A DNA stretch of 6,057 bases from Streptosporangiaceae bacterium (lineage in GTDB: Bacteria > Actinomycetota > Actinomycetes > Streptosporangiales > Streptosporangiaceae): positions 1 through 6,057 of the forward strand of contig JASHSZ010000056.1 in the NCBI GenBank assembly GCA_030040815.1, in the 5' to 3' direction. Positions 5,601 through 6,057 of this stretch are shown in pieces. A model generated the notes under the pieces. That model had not been told where the DNA came from, searched no databases, and worked only from the letters and a program-made list of their open reading frames with translations. The first letter of the stretch is position 1; each line of letters begins with the position of its first letter. The position numbers and the translations under genes are program-made.

Positions 5601-6057
5601 ACCCCACAACCATGACCAGGAAGGGCAATAAGCAGACCAGGTCGGCGAGCGACAAGGCCACCGCGCGGAGCGCGGACGCCCGGGTAGCCGGCTGGGTCGC
5701 GTTCGTGGGCGCTGGCCTGGGCGAGGAAAGCCTGCTGACGGTCCGGGCCGCGGCGCTGATCGGGCGCGCGGACCTGGTGGTTGCGTCACAGTGGCTTGGC
5801 GAGCGGCTTGGGCACCTGCTGAAGCCGGACGCCACGCTCGCCGACTCCGACGCCCAGCTGCAGGACCCGAAGCTGCTGATCAAGGCCGCCAGGGCCGGCC
5901 AGCTGGCAGTGCGGTTGCTGCCCGGCGACCCGTTCCTGTCCGGCAACGCGGCAGCCGAGGCCGCGGCGTGTGCCAAGGCCAGGGTGCCGTTCGAGGTCGT
6001 GCCCGGCGTGTCTGCCGCCACCGCCGTGCCCACGTACGCGGGCATCCCGCTGACCAC
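5597..6057 (+). CDS. hemD: HemD-type protein, SUMT-like N-terminal domain (partial at right edge)
   Basis: The frame from GTG 5597 is open to the window end (153 codons, no stop). After a basic 30-residue leader it shows a tetrapyrrole-methyltransferase (SUMT/CobA) fold: VAFVGAGLGEESLLTVRAA (34-52), RLLPGDPFL (106-114) and VVPGVSAATAVPTYAGIPLT (134-153). In actinobacteria such a domain directly after hemC is normally fused to a C-terminal uroporphyrinogen-III synthase, which cyclises hydroxymethylbilane; that part would be beyond the edge and is inferred. The methyltransferase motifs deviate from classic SUMT (GAGLGE for GxGPGD, LPGDP for KGGDP), so methylation activity is uncertain. The GTG overlaps the hemC stop (GTGA) and has only GGGGAC (5582-5587) as a possible ribosome site. 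An in-frame ATG at 5612 is the alternative start. Confidence 0.85.
   Translation, partial: MNPTTMTRKGNKQTRSASDKATARSADARVAGWVAFVGAGLGEESLLTVRAAALIGRADLVVASQWLGERLGHLLKPDATLADSDAQLQDPKLLIKAARAGQLAVRLLPGDPFLSGNAAAEAAACAKARVPFEVVPGVSAATAVPTYAGIPLT

Noticed and set aside
4635..5789. 384-codon open frame on the minus strand across hemC
   Set aside because: hemC on the + strand carries all family motifs; the antisense frame has none and a composition typical of a shadow frame.
5575..6057. 160-codon minus-strand frame at the right edge
   Set aside because: It is antisense to the SUMT-like frame, which shows VGAG, PGDPF and VVPGVSA motifs and continues the operon.

Overview
The window looks like the chromosome of a high-GC actinomycete (Actinomycetota; Streptomyces/Streptosporangiales/Frankiales-like). 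The support is strong G/C bias at third codon positions, GTG starts, 4-bp stop/start overlaps, and the gene order glutaredoxin - rex - hemA - hemC - hemD, which matches the arrangement I recall from Streptomyces (rex-hemACD). I cannot name the genus from the sequence. All supported genes are on the + strand.

Left part (1-2064): the first 33 bases may be the last codons of an upstream gene. A GTG-started gene (152-1819) then encodes an unusual composite protein: about seven membrane helices, a long acidic/arginine-rich linker of low complexity, and a C-terminal cytoplasmic domain resembling ABM (antibiotic biosynthesis monooxygenase, dimeric ferredoxin-like fold). Its stop overlaps by 4 bp the start of a small glutaredoxin-like gene with a CHLC motif (1816-2064).

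Middle (2065-2230): a 166-bp intergenic region carries a convincing Rex operator (TGTGCAAGCGTTCACA, 2131-2146). It overlaps a plausible promoter (-35 TTGTGC, -10 TACGGT) and is followed by a GGAGGA ribosome binding site just before rex.

Right part (2231-6057): rex (NADH-sensing repressor, with long N- and C-terminal extensions), hemA (glutamyl-tRNA reductase), hemC (hydroxymethylbilane synthase) and the 5' part of a hemD-type gene (SUMT-like N-terminal domain; the rest lies beyond the right edge). Each stop overlaps the next start by 4 bp, so these genes very probably form one translationally coupled operon.

Working model: Rex reads the NADH/NAD+ ratio and represses its own promoter. When NADH rises, for example at low oxygen, repression is relieved and the early tetrapyrrole steps (glutamyl-tRNA to glutamate semialdehyde, porphobilinogen to hydroxymethylbilane, then uroporphyrinogen III) are made together with more Rex. 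The two upstream genes are also redox-flavoured, but a functional link to heme or redox control is only inferred from position. The least ordinary item is the membrane-anchored ABM-like protein. I found no mobile element, CRISPR array, tRNA or rRNA.
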